Shown here: piece after piece, positions 36,111-44,127 of the stretch
How positions within the stretch are numbered: the first letter of the stretch is position 1
How the letters are laid out: each line of letters starts with the position of its first letter
DNA from: Pseudonocardia cypriaca
GTDB lineage: Bacteria > Actinomycetota > Actinomycetes > Mycobacteriales > Pseudonocardiaceae
Direction: 5' to 3'
Assembly (NCBI RefSeq): GCF_006717045.1
Contig: NZ_VFPH01000003.1
Location: forward strand, 124,001-188,000
Length of the DNA: 64,000 bases
The notes under the pieces: generated by a model
Seen by the model: only the letters and a program-made list of their open reading frames with translations
Database searches by the model: none
Told to the model about the DNA's origin: nothing
Made by a program: the position numbers and the translations under genes

Positions 36111-37268
36111 TCAGTTGCTGGTGGCGGGTGCTTCCTCGCCGGAGGCGCTGGGGCCGCCGGTGTCGGGTGCTTCGCCATCGCCCTCGTCCTGCCGCGGCGG
36201 TGGCGCGGGCGAGGTGGTGTGGTCGGGACCGCCCTCCGTGGTGGCAGGCGGGTTGCTCCCGCCCGTCGCCGGCTTGTCCGGTCCGCCCTCGCCGTTGCCG
36301 GGTGGCGGAGCTGCCGGCTCGCTCGTGTGCGCCGGGCCACCCTGCTCGGGGGCAACCGCCCGCCGCGGGTCGTTCGTGGGCTGGGTGGTGGGGTTGCCGG
36401 TGTTCTCGTCGGGGGTGGTTGCGACGTCGGGGTCGGGCTCACCCTCGCCTGCCGCGGACGAGGAGTCCGGCCGACGGGTGGGGGTGCTGGGGTCATCGGA
36501 CTCCGACGGCCGCGACCCGCGCACGCTGTCCGGGACCGGCCGCGACGGCTGCGTGGCGAGCGGCGATGCCGGGTTGACCTTGGTGCCCTCCGGGGTCTCC
36601 GCGGCCTTGGCCTGGAGGAAGTCCTGCGCCTCCGCCAGCTCGCCCTGCCCCTCCTGGGGACGCACGGTCTGGAGGTCCTTCTCCGCCTGGGCGAGCTCCT
36701 GCGCGGCGCGCACCGGCTGCCCGGACGCGAGCGCATCCTTGGCGTTCTCGATCCGCTCCTCGACGCGGGCCGCCGCCTCCACCGACTCGGCCCGCTCGCT
36801 GTAGAGCACCTTCGAGATGCCCCACAGGGCGTCGTCCGGCTGGGCGTTGTACGAGGTGACCGACACACCGCCGATCGCGAGCACCAGGAACGCGGCCGCC
36901 GCGGCGACCGGCACCAGGTGCCGGGAACGCCCGGACGGTTGGCGCGCGGCGAGCACGGTGGACACGGCCGTGTCGACGTCGACGAGCTCCGGCATCGGCT
37001 CGGCGTCGACGTCCGCCTTCCACGCGGCGAGGATCGCGGCGACGCGATCGTCGGCGTCGTAGCCGCCCACACCGGGCGACGAGACGGACATACCGGCGGC
37101 GAGGGCGTTGATGAGCTCGTCGTCGGCCTGTACTGCGACCAGGTCGACCGGATCGGCGAGCTCGTCGAAGGCGACGGGCTGCGACCGCATACCGGGGGGC
37201 CGCGACCCGTTCGTGCCGCTGTGGCCGTTGCGACCGGCGCCGAAGGGGTGGCGCGTGTCATCGGGCAC
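36111..37268 (-). CDS. rsdA: Anti-sigma-D factor RsdA
   Basis: Membrane anti-sigma factor that holds SigD, 385 residues, GTG start directly after the sigD stop. The cytoplasmic N-terminus contains the sigma-binding DDELINALAAG segment (about residue 50) and VAAILAAWKADVD. One transmembrane helix follows (LVPVAAAAAFLVLAIGGVSV, about residues 118-137), then an extracytoplasmic helical region and a long Pro/Thr/Gly-rich tail of about 170 residues without repeats of fixed length. It has no zinc-binding HxxxCxxC, in line with the RsdA family. It is equivalent to Rv3413c. Confidence 0.9.
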   Translation of the reverse strand: MPDDTRHPFGAGRNGHSGTNGSRPPGMRSQPVAFDELADPVDLVAVQADDELINALAAGMSVSSPGVGGYDADDRVAAILAAWKADVDAEPMPELVDVDTAVSTVLAARQPSGRSRHLVPVAAAAAFLVLAIGGVSVTSYNAQPDDALWGISKVLYSERAESVEAAARVEERIENAKDALASGQPVRAAQELAQAEKDLQTVRPQEGQGELAEAQDFLQAKAAETPEGTKVNPASPLATQPSRPVPDSVRGSRPSESDDPSTPTRRPDSSSAAGEGEPDPDVATTPDENTGNPTTQPTNDPRRAVAPEQGGPAHTSEPAAPPPGNGEGGPDKPATGGSNPPATTEGGPDHTTSPAPPPRQDEGDGEAPDTGGPSASGEEAPATSN

Positions 37269-37841
37269 TCAGACCACCTCCTCCTCGGGCATCGACTTCC
37301 GCAGGCGCGCTAGCGCCCTGTGCTGTGCCACCCGGACGGCTCCCGGGGTGGAGCCGACGGCCTCGGCCGTCTCCTCCGCAGACAGTCCAACGACGACGCG
37401 CAGCACGAGGATCTCCCGCTGCTTGTCGGGGAGCGTGTCGAGCAGCTTGCCCATCTCGCTCGACAGTTCGATCCGCAGCGCGCGCTGTTCGGGCCCGTCG
37501 GCCACCTCGACCGAGTCCGGGATGTCCGCGACCGGCTCCGACCGGTTCCGAGTGGCTGCCCGGTGTGCGTCGATCACCTTGTGAGAGGCGATCCCGTACA
37601 CGAACGCGAGGAACGGGCGTCCCTGCACGCGGTACCCGGGCAAGGCCGTGAGCACGGCCAAACACACCTCCTGTGCAACGTCGTCGGCGGAGACCGACGA
37701 CCTGTCCACTCGGCCCAGGCGTGCCCTGCAGTAGCGCACGACCATGGGCCGGATGAGCGCGATCAGTGTCCCGACGGCCTGGTGGTCGCCCGTCATGGCA
37801 CGGGCCACCAGTTCGTCGGGTACGTCTGTCTGCTCACTCAT
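37269..37841 (-). CDS. sigD: ECF RNA polymerase sigma factor SigD
   Basis: Alternative sigma factor of 190 residues. Region 2 spans about residues 20-95 (VRYCRARLG, DDVAQEVCLAVLTALPGY, PFLAFVYGIASHKVIDAHR), and region 4 about 130-185 (LPDKQREILVLRVVVGLSAEETAEAV and PGAVRVAQHRALARLR). Directly followed by its anti-sigma factor (TGA then GTG), so they are co-expressed. In mycobacteria SigD controls ribosomal and stationary-phase genes under RelA influence. It is syntenic with Rv3414c. Confidence 0.95.
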   Translation of the reverse strand: MSEQTDVPDELVARAMTGDHQAVGTLIALIRPMVVRYCRARLGRVDRSSVSADDVAQEVCLAVLTALPGYRVQGRPFLAFVYGIASHKVIDAHRAATRNRSEPVADIPDSVEVADGPEQRALRIELSSEMGKLLDTLPDKQREILVLRVVVGLSAEETAEAVGSTPGAVRVAQHRALARLRKSMPEEEVV

Positions 37842-38233
37842 CGCGGGCCGTGGGACGCGCGTTACGGAACATCTTCGGCATCATCCGTTCGTGAGGCTGA
37901 CCACGGAGAGTGTTCAACCGTGCCTCATTACGGACCACCGTAGCGAAGCCGCTCGGCGGACCGGGATGGGCTACTTCGTCTCCAGAGGTAGACGCACGAT
38001 GGAGGCCATGGGTTGCCGATTCCGGACGACGACCACCCGATCGGGTGCTCAAGCACCCCCGGGAAGGTTACACCGCGGGGCGCGTGTTGCGTCGTTGCAC
38101 ACAGCGAGCGAACAGCTGCGTGTCGGAGGAGTAGCTCAGGGGCGTGCCGGTCGGAAAGCGGGCGACAGGCACGCAGCGCGAGCGGGAGCGGCACCTCGGT
38201 GGGCGCCGCTCCCCGCGCTCGTCGCCTCCCGGA
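37842..38233. other. Intergenic stretch between sigD and the BldM-like gene
   Basis: About 390 bp without a supported gene. It should hold the sigD promoter (37842-38000; no clear -10/-35 pair was found). Near 38180-38217 a hairpin with core GAGCGGC/GCCGCTC follows the BldM-like stop and is its likely terminator. A GGAGTAGCTCAGG at 38128-38140 resembles a tRNA D-arm but has no T-arm. whiB3, found here in mycobacteria, is absent. Confidence 0.6.
38180..38217 (-). terminator. Hairpin downstream of the BldM-like gene
   Basis: GAGCGGC (38186-38192) pairs with GCCGCTC (38205-38211), extended by further GC pairs with one bulge. It lies 16-50 nt after the stop at 38234 on the minus strand. Confidence 0.5.
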
Positions 38234-38830
38234 TCAGGAGACGAGGCCCCGGCGGAAGCCGTGGGCGACGGCCTGGGCGCGGTCGCGCACGCCGAGCTTG
38301 CGGAACAGCCGGCGGGCGTGGGTCTTGACCGTGTCCTCCGACAGGTAGAGCTCGCGGCCGATCTGGCCGTTGCTCTTGCCCTGGCTCATGCCGCGCAGCA
38401 CCTGGAGCTCGCGCTCGGTGAGCTGCACGCCGGGATCCGTTGGCGCACGGGGTGTCGGCACGGCCGTGCTCGCAAGCGTGTGCGCGAGCGCGGCCACCAG
38501 CTCGGGGCGCGACGCGTCCCAACGCAAGTAGCCGCGCGCACCACCGGCGATCGCGGCGGCGATGCTGCCCGCGTCGTCGGGGGCGCCGAAGACGATGACG
38601 TTGGCTTGCGGATGGGCGGCGACCAGCCGCCGCGTGGCCTCGACCCCGGTGGGCACCGCACGCTGCGTACCGACCAGAACCACGTCCACCGGCTGCCGGG
38701 AGAACCTCGCCAGCAGCTCGTCCCCGTGCGCAACGCAATCGATCCGGTGCACCCCCGGCACCGCGGACATCACGCGGGTCAGGCCTTCGCGGACGCTGCG
38801 ACGATCGTCGCAGATGAGTACCGTCGTCAC
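38234..38830 (-). CDS. BldM-like orphan response regulator with degenerate receiver
   Basis: 198 residues from a GTG at 38830 with GGAAGGA upstream; longer frames have no ribosome site. The C-terminal LuxR domain (LTERELQVLRGMSQGKSNGQIGREL, LSEDTVKTHARRLFRKLG) closely resembles BldM of Streptomyces, which sits in the same guaB-sigma-groEL neighbourhood. The receiver keeps the acidic pair CDDR, but the phospho-acceptor position reads VVLVGTQRAVP (Gly for Asp) and the usual Lys region reads GYLRWDAS, so phosphorylation is not expected. No kinase is adjacent. A developmental or stationary-phase regulatory role is inferred from BldM. Confidence 0.88.
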   Translation of the reverse strand: MTTVLICDDRRSVREGLTRVMSAVPGVHRIDCVAHGDELLARFSRQPVDVVLVGTQRAVPTGVEATRRLVAAHPQANVIVFGAPDDAGSIAAAIAGGARGYLRWDASRPELVAALAHTLASTAVPTPRAPTDPGVQLTERELQVLRGMSQGKSNGQIGRELYLSEDTVKTHARRLFRKLGVRDRAQAVAHGFRRGLVS

Positions 38831-38861
38831 GACGATTCCTTCCTGCAGCTTCCTGCAGCCG

Positions 38862-38903
38862 GGTGATGTGTCACCCCCCTCATCGGCGGGTGACAAGTTC
38901 ACC
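38862..38903. promoter_or_regulatory. Two GGTGA/TCACC inverted repeats upstream of the BldM-like gene
   Basis: GGTGATGTGTCACC (38862-38875) and GGTGACAAGTTCACC (38889-38903) have identical 5-bp arms with 4- and 5-nt spacers and lie 32-73 nt upstream of the start. The pairing suggests a dimeric regulator, possibly the BldM-like protein itself. Confidence 0.5.
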
Positions 38904-38995
38904 TTGACACGATCAGGGCCGGTTGTGCCCTCCATTCGGGAGTGTTGCGCCAAGTGGCACTCGTCATGTGGGTGACGTAGGACCGAACGGAGTAA

Positions 38996-39937
38996 TTAGG
39001 TTACCGGGTGCCGAGCACCCAACCCCAGACCCTCCCTCATCAGGCGCCTACCAACCGGGTCACATCGGCCCAGGATGACGCTCACCGTGGCCATTCCGGC
39101 GTGTCGTCGGCGCGCCGCGTCGCTCGGCCGGCCGTTCACCGACCGATCCGCCGTTCGAGCGGCGGTGTCGTTTGCTGTCGAGACTCCGTTCGGGGCCAGT
39201 TCGGCCAGATCGGCGGCGGCGTAGCGGGCGGGCCAGAGGATGGTCGGCAGCCCGAGCGCATCCGCGTCGTCGGCGGCGGCATCCAGCTCGGCGAGCACCT
39301 CCCGCGGGTCGGCGCCCGCGACCGCCCGCGCGACCGCGTGGACGATCCGCGACTTGAGCACGTGCCGCACCGACCCGCTCGCGAGCGCGAGGTCGAGCGC
39401 GGCCTCGGCCGGTGCCACGGCCGCGGTCGCGTCGCCGCGCAGTAGGGCCAGCTCGGCGCGAACCCAACCCAGCCGGACCACGGGGCGCCGGGCGGGGTGC
39501 CCGCGCACCACGTCGTCCGCGGCGTCGAGCAGCCGCTGGGCCCGGCCCGCCGCACCCGTCCCGACCGCGTCCGCTGCGAGCCCGACCAGCGCGTCGACGC
39601 GTGCAGCGAGCGCGTCGGTCCCGTCGGCGTCGGGCGGCCCGTGCGGCGCAGCGGACGCCAGCCGCAGCCCCATCGCGTCGAGCCTGCTGGCCGCGGCGTG
39701 CCCGCCGAGCTGCCGGCGGTGGGCGGCCAGCGTGACGGCGGCGTGCGCCGCGACAGCTGGAGGTGTCCCGGGCGCGGTCAGCAGGTCCTCGAGGACGGCG
39801 GCGGCCGCCGCGTACCGGCCCTGGGCGCCGAGGGTCACCGCCACCAGCCAGCGGTCGGCGGCCGGCATGCCCGGCCGCACACGCACGGCGGCACCCGGGT
39901 GGGCGCCGAACGCCGCGGCCCGGAGATCCGCCGTCAC
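38996..39937 (-). CDS. Hypothetical Ala-rich helical-repeat protein
   Basis: 313 residues from a GTG at 39937 that overlaps the stop of the upstream regulator (GTGA). The protein is almost wholly helical and Ala/Leu/Arg rich, with TPR-like alternation (RWLVAVTLGAQGRYAAAAAVLEDLL, RLGWVRAELALLRGDATAAVAPAEAALDLA). No membrane segment or catalytic motif is seen. Coupling to the CarH-like regulator suggests that they work together, for example as a regulator-bound partner. No family is recognised. Confidence 0.7.
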   Translation of the reverse strand: MTADLRAAAFGAHPGAAVRVRPGMPAADRWLVAVTLGAQGRYAAAAAVLEDLLTAPGTPPAVAAHAAVTLAAHRRQLGGHAAASRLDAMGLRLASAAPHGPPDADGTDALAARVDALVGLAADAVGTGAAGRAQRLLDAADDVVRGHPARRPVVRLGWVRAELALLRGDATAAVAPAEAALDLALASGSVRHVLKSRIVHAVARAVAGADPREVLAELDAAADDADALGLPTILWPARYAAADLAELAPNGVSTANDTAARTADRSVNGRPSDAARRRHAGMATVSVILGRCDPVGRRLMREGLGLGARHPVT

Positions 39938-40869
39938 ACGAGGACCGCGGCGCTGATCGTCGCCACGGCGGAGCGGAGCGACGTCAGCCGGCCGGTGCGC
40001 TGCGGGAGCGCAGCACCGTCCCAGCCGGGGCCTGCGGCGAAAGTGCGGTAGCGCGGGCGCGTACGAGGCATGGCGGAGAGCATTTCCGGGTCGGCGGTCT
40101 GCGGCATCAGCGACCAGAGCACCACCGCGACGGGCGCCGTGCGCCGGGTCGCCGCCGCGAGGGCGCCGGCCGGCAGGTCCGCGCCGAGGTAGCGGTGGGC
40201 GACGCCGTGCGCGCGCAGCGCCGCGGCGAGGGCCAGGATCGGGAGGGCGTGCTGCTCCCCCGGCATGGCGGCCAGCAGCACGGGGCGCACGTCGCCCGCG
40301 GACCGATCCGCCCCGCCGAGGAGCGCCCCGAACACGGCGCTCACACACGCGGTGACGAGGTGCTCGACCTCCACGCCCGTCGCGGTGTCCGCCCACCGCG
40401 TGCCGACGGCCCCGAGCACCGGCCGCACGACCTCGTCCCACGTGGTCTCGATCCCGTCGCTGCGCACGGAGTCGGCGAGCAGGTCGGAGACCGCGACGGA
40501 GTCGAGCGCCAGCGCGGCGCGCCCCAGCCCGCGGGCCCGGCCACCGACACCGGGAAGCCGCAGCACGCGGCCCCCGACCCGGGGACGCGCCTCGTCCGCG
40601 TCCGGCGGCAGCCGCGCGAGCTCGGGCTCGGGGACGGACATCGCGTAGCGCGCCGCGTCGCCGGGGGACACCCCGCGCACGAGCGCGCGCTGCATCAGCT
40701 CGAGGCGGGCGACGTCGGCCATCGAGTAGCGGCGGTGCCGGCCGGGCGCGTGGTCGCTCGGCCCGATCCCGTAGCGGCGGTCCCAGGTGCGCAGGGTGCC
40801 GGGCGCCACTCCGAGCCGGCGGGCGGTCGCGGCCACCGTGAGACCCGGCGCGGGCGCGGTATGGACCAC
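39934..40869 (-). CDS. MerR-family regulator with CarH/LitR-like cobalamin-binding domain
   Basis: About 311 residues from a GTG at 40869; an ATG at 40938 lies inside the groEL terminator and was rejected. The N-terminal MerR domain reads TVAATARRLGVAPGTLRTWDRRYG and HRRYSMADVARLELM. The middle helical bundle carries W-ADTATGVEV-EH, an exact W-x9-EH motif of adenosylcobalamin-binding CarH proteins, and the Rossmann part has PGEQHALP with the His expected to ligate cobalt. The residue after the Trp is Ala, where Thermus CarH has a light-state His ligand. It may therefore sense cobalamin or light in a modified way. It forms an operon with the hypothetical gene at 38996. Confidence 0.82.
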   Translation of the reverse strand: MVHTAPAPGLTVAATARRLGVAPGTLRTWDRRYGIGPSDHAPGRHRRYSMADVARLELMQRALVRGVSPGDAARYAMSVPEPELARLPPDADEARPRVGGRVLRLPGVGGRARGLGRAALALDSVAVSDLLADSVRSDGIETTWDEVVRPVLGAVGTRWADTATGVEVEHLVTACVSAVFGALLGGADRSAGDVRPVLLAAMPGEQHALPILALAAALRAHGVAHRYLGADLPAGALAAATRRTAPVAVVLWSLMPQTADPEMLSAMPRTRPRYRTFAAGPGWDGAALPQRTGRLTSLRSAVATISAAVLV

Positions 40870-40920
40870 CGCCCCATCGTCGACGCCGCCTCCCGGTGCG
40901 GGCAACCCGGGCCCTGAAAC

Positions 40921-40959
40921 GACGAACGGCACCCCCATCGGATGGGGGTGCCGTTCGTC
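40921..40959. terminator. Perfect hairpin downstream of groEL
   Basis: Arms 40921-40939 and 40941-40959 are perfect 19-bp complements around one base, so the actual stem closes with a small loop. It begins 26 nt after the groEL stop on the minus strand and precedes the CarH-like gene. Confidence 0.9.
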
Positions 40960-40984
40960 GGGTGGTTCGCCCGGTGAGCTTCGC

Positions 40985-42607
40985 TCAGTGGCCGTGCCCG
41001 TGGCCGTGCCCGTGGCCGCCCGCGGCCGGGGCGGGGGCCTCCGGCTTGTCGACGACCGCGCTCTCGGTGGTGAGCACCATCCGGGCGATCGACGCGGCGT
41101 TCACCACGGCGGACCGGGTGACCTTGACCGGGTCGATCACACCGTCGGCCATCAGGTCGCCGTAGGTGAGGGTGGCGGCGTTGAAGCCCTGACCCCACTC
41201 CTGGTCTGCGACCTTGCCGACCACGACCGCGCCCTCCTGGCCACCGTTGGCGGCGATCCAGAACAGCGGCGCGGAGAGCGCCTTGCGCACGATGGCGACA
41301 CCGGTGGCCTCGTCACCGGTGAGACCCAGCCCGCCGTCGAGCGCCTTGGCGGCCTGCACCAGCGCGGAACCGCCGCCGGGGACGATGCCCTCCTCGACCG
41401 CGGCCCGCGTGGCCGAGACGGCGTCCTCGATGCGGTGCTTGCGCTCCTTGAGGGCGGTCTCGGTGGCGGCACCGGCCTTGATGACGGCGACGCCGCCTGC
41501 GAGCTTCGCGAGCCGCTCCTGCAGCTTCTCGCGGTCCCAGTCGGAGTCGGTCTCGTCGATCTCGCGGCGAAGCTGCGCGACGCGACCCTCGATGGCCTCC
41601 TTGGACCCGGCACCCTCGACGAGGGTGGTGTTGTCCTTGGTGACCACGACGCGCCGGACCCGGCCCAGCAGGTCCACCCCGGCCTCGGAGAGCTTGAGGC
41701 CGACCTCGGGCTTGATGACCGTGCCGCCCGTGGCGGTCGCGAGGTCGTCCATGAACGCCTTGCGGCGGTCGCCGAAGAACGGCGACTTGACCGCGGCGAC
41801 CCGGATGGTCTTGCGGATCGAGTTGACGACGAGGGTGGACAGCGCCTCGCCCTCGACGTCCTCGGCCACGATCAGCAGCGGCTTGCCCTCGCCGAGCACC
41901 TTCTCCAGCAGCGGGAGCAGGTCGGCGATCGCGCTGATCTTCTCCTGGTGCAGGAGGACGTAGGCGTCCTCGAGCACGGCCTCCATCGACTCGGCGTCCG
42001 TCACGAAGTACGGCGAGAGGTAGCCCTTGTCGAACTGCAGGCCCTCGGTGATCTCCAGCTCGGTGGCGAGCGTGGAGCCCTCCTCGACGGTGATGACGCC
42101 GTCGGTGCCGACCCTCTCGAGCGCCTCGCTGATGAGCGCGCCGATCTCCTCCTCGCGGGAGGCGATGGTGCCGACCTGCGCGATGGCCTTGCCCTCGACG
42201 GGGATGGCCTTCTCCTTGAGCACCTCGGCCACCTTGTCGGCGGCGAGCGAGAGGCCCTTGCCGAGCGCGGTGGGGTTGGCGCCGGCTGCCACGTTGCGCA
42301 GCCCCGCAGCCACCATGGCCTGGGCGAGCACGGTGGCGGTTGTGGTGCCGTCACCTGCGACGTCGTTCGTTTTGGTGGCGACGGTCTTCGCGAGCTGGGC
42401 GCCCAGGTTCTCGAACGGGTCGTCCAGGTCGATCTCGCGCGCGATGGTGACGCCGTCGTTGGTGACGGTCGGCCCACCGAACTTCTTGTCCAGCACGACG
42501 TGGCGGCCGCGCGGGCCGAGGGTCACCTTGACCGCGTCGGCCAGCTGGTTCACCCCGCGCTCCAGCGCCCGGCGCGCCGTCTCGTCGAAGCTGATCTGCT
42601 TCGGCAT
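40985..42607 (-). CDS. groEL1: 60-kDa chaperonin GroEL1 with His-rich tail
   Basis: ATP-dependent chaperonin of 540 residues. Family blocks are intact: KVTLGPRGRHVVLDKKFG, the ATP site NDVAGDGTTTATVLAQAM, and VPGGGSALVQAAKAL. The C-terminus is GGHGHGHGHGH in place of the Gly-Gly-Met tail, the hallmark of GroEL1 encoded with groES in actinobacteria; such proteins bind metals and have specialised roles, while a second GroEL usually does bulk folding. It lies 98 nt downstream of groES under the same CIRCE control. It is equivalent to Rv3417c. Confidence 0.97.
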   Translation of the reverse strand: MPKQISFDETARRALERGVNQLADAVKVTLGPRGRHVVLDKKFGGPTVTNDGVTIAREIDLDDPFENLGAQLAKTVATKTNDVAGDGTTTATVLAQAMVAAGLRNVAAGANPTALGKGLSLAADKVAEVLKEKAIPVEGKAIAQVGTIASREEEIGALISEALERVGTDGVITVEEGSTLATELEITEGLQFDKGYLSPYFVTDAESMEAVLEDAYVLLHQEKISAIADLLPLLEKVLGEGKPLLIVAEDVEGEALSTLVVNSIRKTIRVAAVKSPFFGDRRKAFMDDLATATGGTVIKPEVGLKLSEAGVDLLGRVRRVVVTKDNTTLVEGAGSKEAIEGRVAQLRREIDETDSDWDREKLQERLAKLAGGVAVIKAGAATETALKERKHRIEDAVSATRAAVEEGIVPGGGSALVQAAKALDGGLGLTGDEATGVAIVRKALSAPLFWIAANGGQEGAVVVGKVADQEWGQGFNAATLTYGDLMADGVIDPVKVTRSAVVNAASIARMVLTTESAVVDKPEAPAPAAGGHGHGHGHGH

Positions 42608-42705
42608 ACCTGCCTCTTCCTTCAGCTCTCAGCCGAAAACACCGCCGCCCCGGCGGCCCGCTCGGTCGAGGGACCACCGGGGCGGCGGCGACACGGAATG
42701 GTGGG

Positions 42706-42996
42706 TCAGTTGACGACCGCGAGCACGTCGCGGGCGGAGAGGATGAGGTACTCCTCGCCGTTGTACTTGACCTCGGTGCCGCCGTACTTCGAGTAGATGA
42801 CGACGTCGCCGACGTTCACGTCGAGCGGGACGCGGTTGCCGTTGTCGTCGATGCGCCCCGGGCCCACCGCGAGGACCTTGCCCTCCTGGGGCTTCTCCTT
42901 CGCCGTGTCCGGGATGACGATGCCGGACGCGGTGGTGGTCTCGGCCTCACTGGCCTGGACGACGATCTTGTCCTCGAGCGGCTTGATGTTCGCCAC
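42706..42996 (-). CDS. groES: 10-kDa co-chaperonin GroES
   Basis: Heptameric lid of the chaperonin, 96 residues. The mobile loop ETTTASGIVIPDTAKEKPQEG and the core VGDVVIYSKYGGTEVKYNGEEYLIL are typical. The first gene of groES-groEL1. A CIRCE element (43103-43129) lies about 107 nt upstream, and a good ribosome site (AAGGGGAGG) precedes the ATG. It is equivalent to Rv3418c. Confidence 0.97.
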   Translation of the reverse strand: MANIKPLEDKIVVQASEAETTTASGIVIPDTAKEKPQEGKVLAVGPGRIDDNGNRVPLDVNVGDVVIYSKYGGTEVKYNGEEYLILSARDVLAVVN

Positions 42997-43102
42997 TTGA
43001 TGACCTCCCCTTCCTGGGGTGCGTGCACTCGCTGAATGGGTTCTGGTGGACAGCGCACGGGCGTCCCGTCGTCGCGGGTGCCGGAACGTCCGGGCCGTTC
43101 CA

Positions 43103-43129
43103 TTGGCACTCTACCCATGAGAGTGCCAA
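43103..43129. promoter_or_regulatory. CIRCE element (HrcA operator)
   Basis: TTGGCACTC, nine bases, GAGTGCCAA: perfect 9-bp arms with the canonical 9-nt spacer. It lies upstream of groES and 66 nt upstream of the divergent aldo/keto reductase, so HrcA may affect both. Confidence 0.93.
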
Positions 43130-43194
43130 CGCTCAAACATCGGCACCCCTGCCGCGTCAGCGCCCGGTCGTCGCTGCTCGTAGGCTTGGCGACC

Positions 43195-44127
43195 ATGGTG
43201 AAGATCGGCTCGAGCGACCTCGAGGTCACCCGCTTCTGCCTGGGCGGCAACGTCTTCGGCTGGACGGCAGACCGTGATACGTCCTTCGCGGTGCTCGACG
43301 CGTACGTCGCCGCCGGCGGGAACTTCGTCGACACCGCCGACTCCTATTTCTGGCGCGCGCCGGGCAACTCCGGTGGCGAGTCGGAGTCGCTCATCGGGGA
43401 GTGGATGGCCTCCCGCGGCAACCGCGACTCCGTCGTGGTCGCCACGAAGGTGGGCTCGTGGCCGGAGCGCAAAGGGCTCTCGGCGAAGAACATCGCAGAG
43501 GCCGTCGACGACTCGCTGCGGAGACTGCGCACCGACCACATCGACCTCTACTACGCCCACCGCGACGATCCCGACACCGCGCAGGAGGAGACCGCCGACG
43601 CGTTCGACGCGCTCGTGCGCGCGGGCAAGGTGCGCGCGATCGGGGCCTCCAACTTCACCGCGGAGCGGCTGCGGTCGGCGCTGGAGATCTCCGCCCGAGA
43701 CGGCCTCGCCTCCTACGTGGCGTTGCAGCCGCACTACAACCTCATGGAGCGCGAGGAGTACGAGAACGCGCTCGCCCCGCTCGTCCAGAGCGAAGGGCTG
43801 GCCTGCATGCCCTACTACGCGCTCGCGAAGGGCTTCCTGACCGGCAAGTACCGGCCGGACACGCCGGTGGAGAGCCAGCGCTCCGAGGGGGCGCTCGCCT
43901 ACCTCGACGACCGCGGCCGCGCCGTGCTCGCGGTGCTGGACGAGATCGCAGCAGGCCACGAGGTCCCGGTCCCCGCCGTGGCGCTGGCCTGGCTGGCGGA
44001 CCAGCCGACCGTCACCGCACCGATCGCCAGCGCCCGGAACTCCGAGCAGCTGGCCGCGCTGCTGCCGATGCTGGACCTGCACCTGACCGACGACGAGCTG
44101 AGGCTGCTGTCCCACGTGTCGGCGTAG
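43195..44127 (+). CDS. Aldo/keto reductase
   Basis: NADPH-dependent oxidoreductase of 310 residues with the AKR barrel. Visible: LGGNVFGWT at the start, the catalytic Asp and Tyr in NFVDTADSYF, the Lys in VVATKVG, IDLYYAHRDDPDT with the catalytic His, IGASNFTAE, and the C-terminal IASARNSEQLAALLPMLDLHLTDDEL. The ATG at 43195 lies 8 nt after a TAGGCT -10 element, pointing to a leaderless transcript. It is divergent from groES and shares the CIRCE region. The 3' end overlaps the EamA gene on the other strand by 116 nt. Substrate unknown. Confidence 0.93.
   Translation: MVKIGSSDLEVTRFCLGGNVFGWTADRDTSFAVLDAYVAAGGNFVDTADSYFWRAPGNSGGESESLIGEWMASRGNRDSVVVATKVGSWPERKGLSAKNIAEAVDDSLRRLRTDHIDLYYAHRDDPDTAQEETADAFDALVRAGKVRAIGASNFTAERLRSALEISARDGLASYVALQPHYNLMEREEYENALAPLVQSEGLACMPYYALAKGFLTGKYRPDTPVESQRSEGALAYLDDRGRAVLAVLDEIAAGHEVPVPAVALAWLADQPTVTAPIASARNSEQLAALLPMLDLHLTDDELRLLSHVSA

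Noticed and set aside
38125..38200. Possible tRNA: GGAGGAGTAGCTCAGG looks like an acceptor and D-arm.
   Set aside because: No GTTCGA-type T-arm follows at the right distance and no matching 3' acceptor strand is present.
40921..40959. ATG at 40938 as the start of the CarH-like gene.
   Set aside because: It lies inside the perfect groEL terminator hairpin and has no ribosome site; the GTG at 40869 keeps the whole MerR domain.
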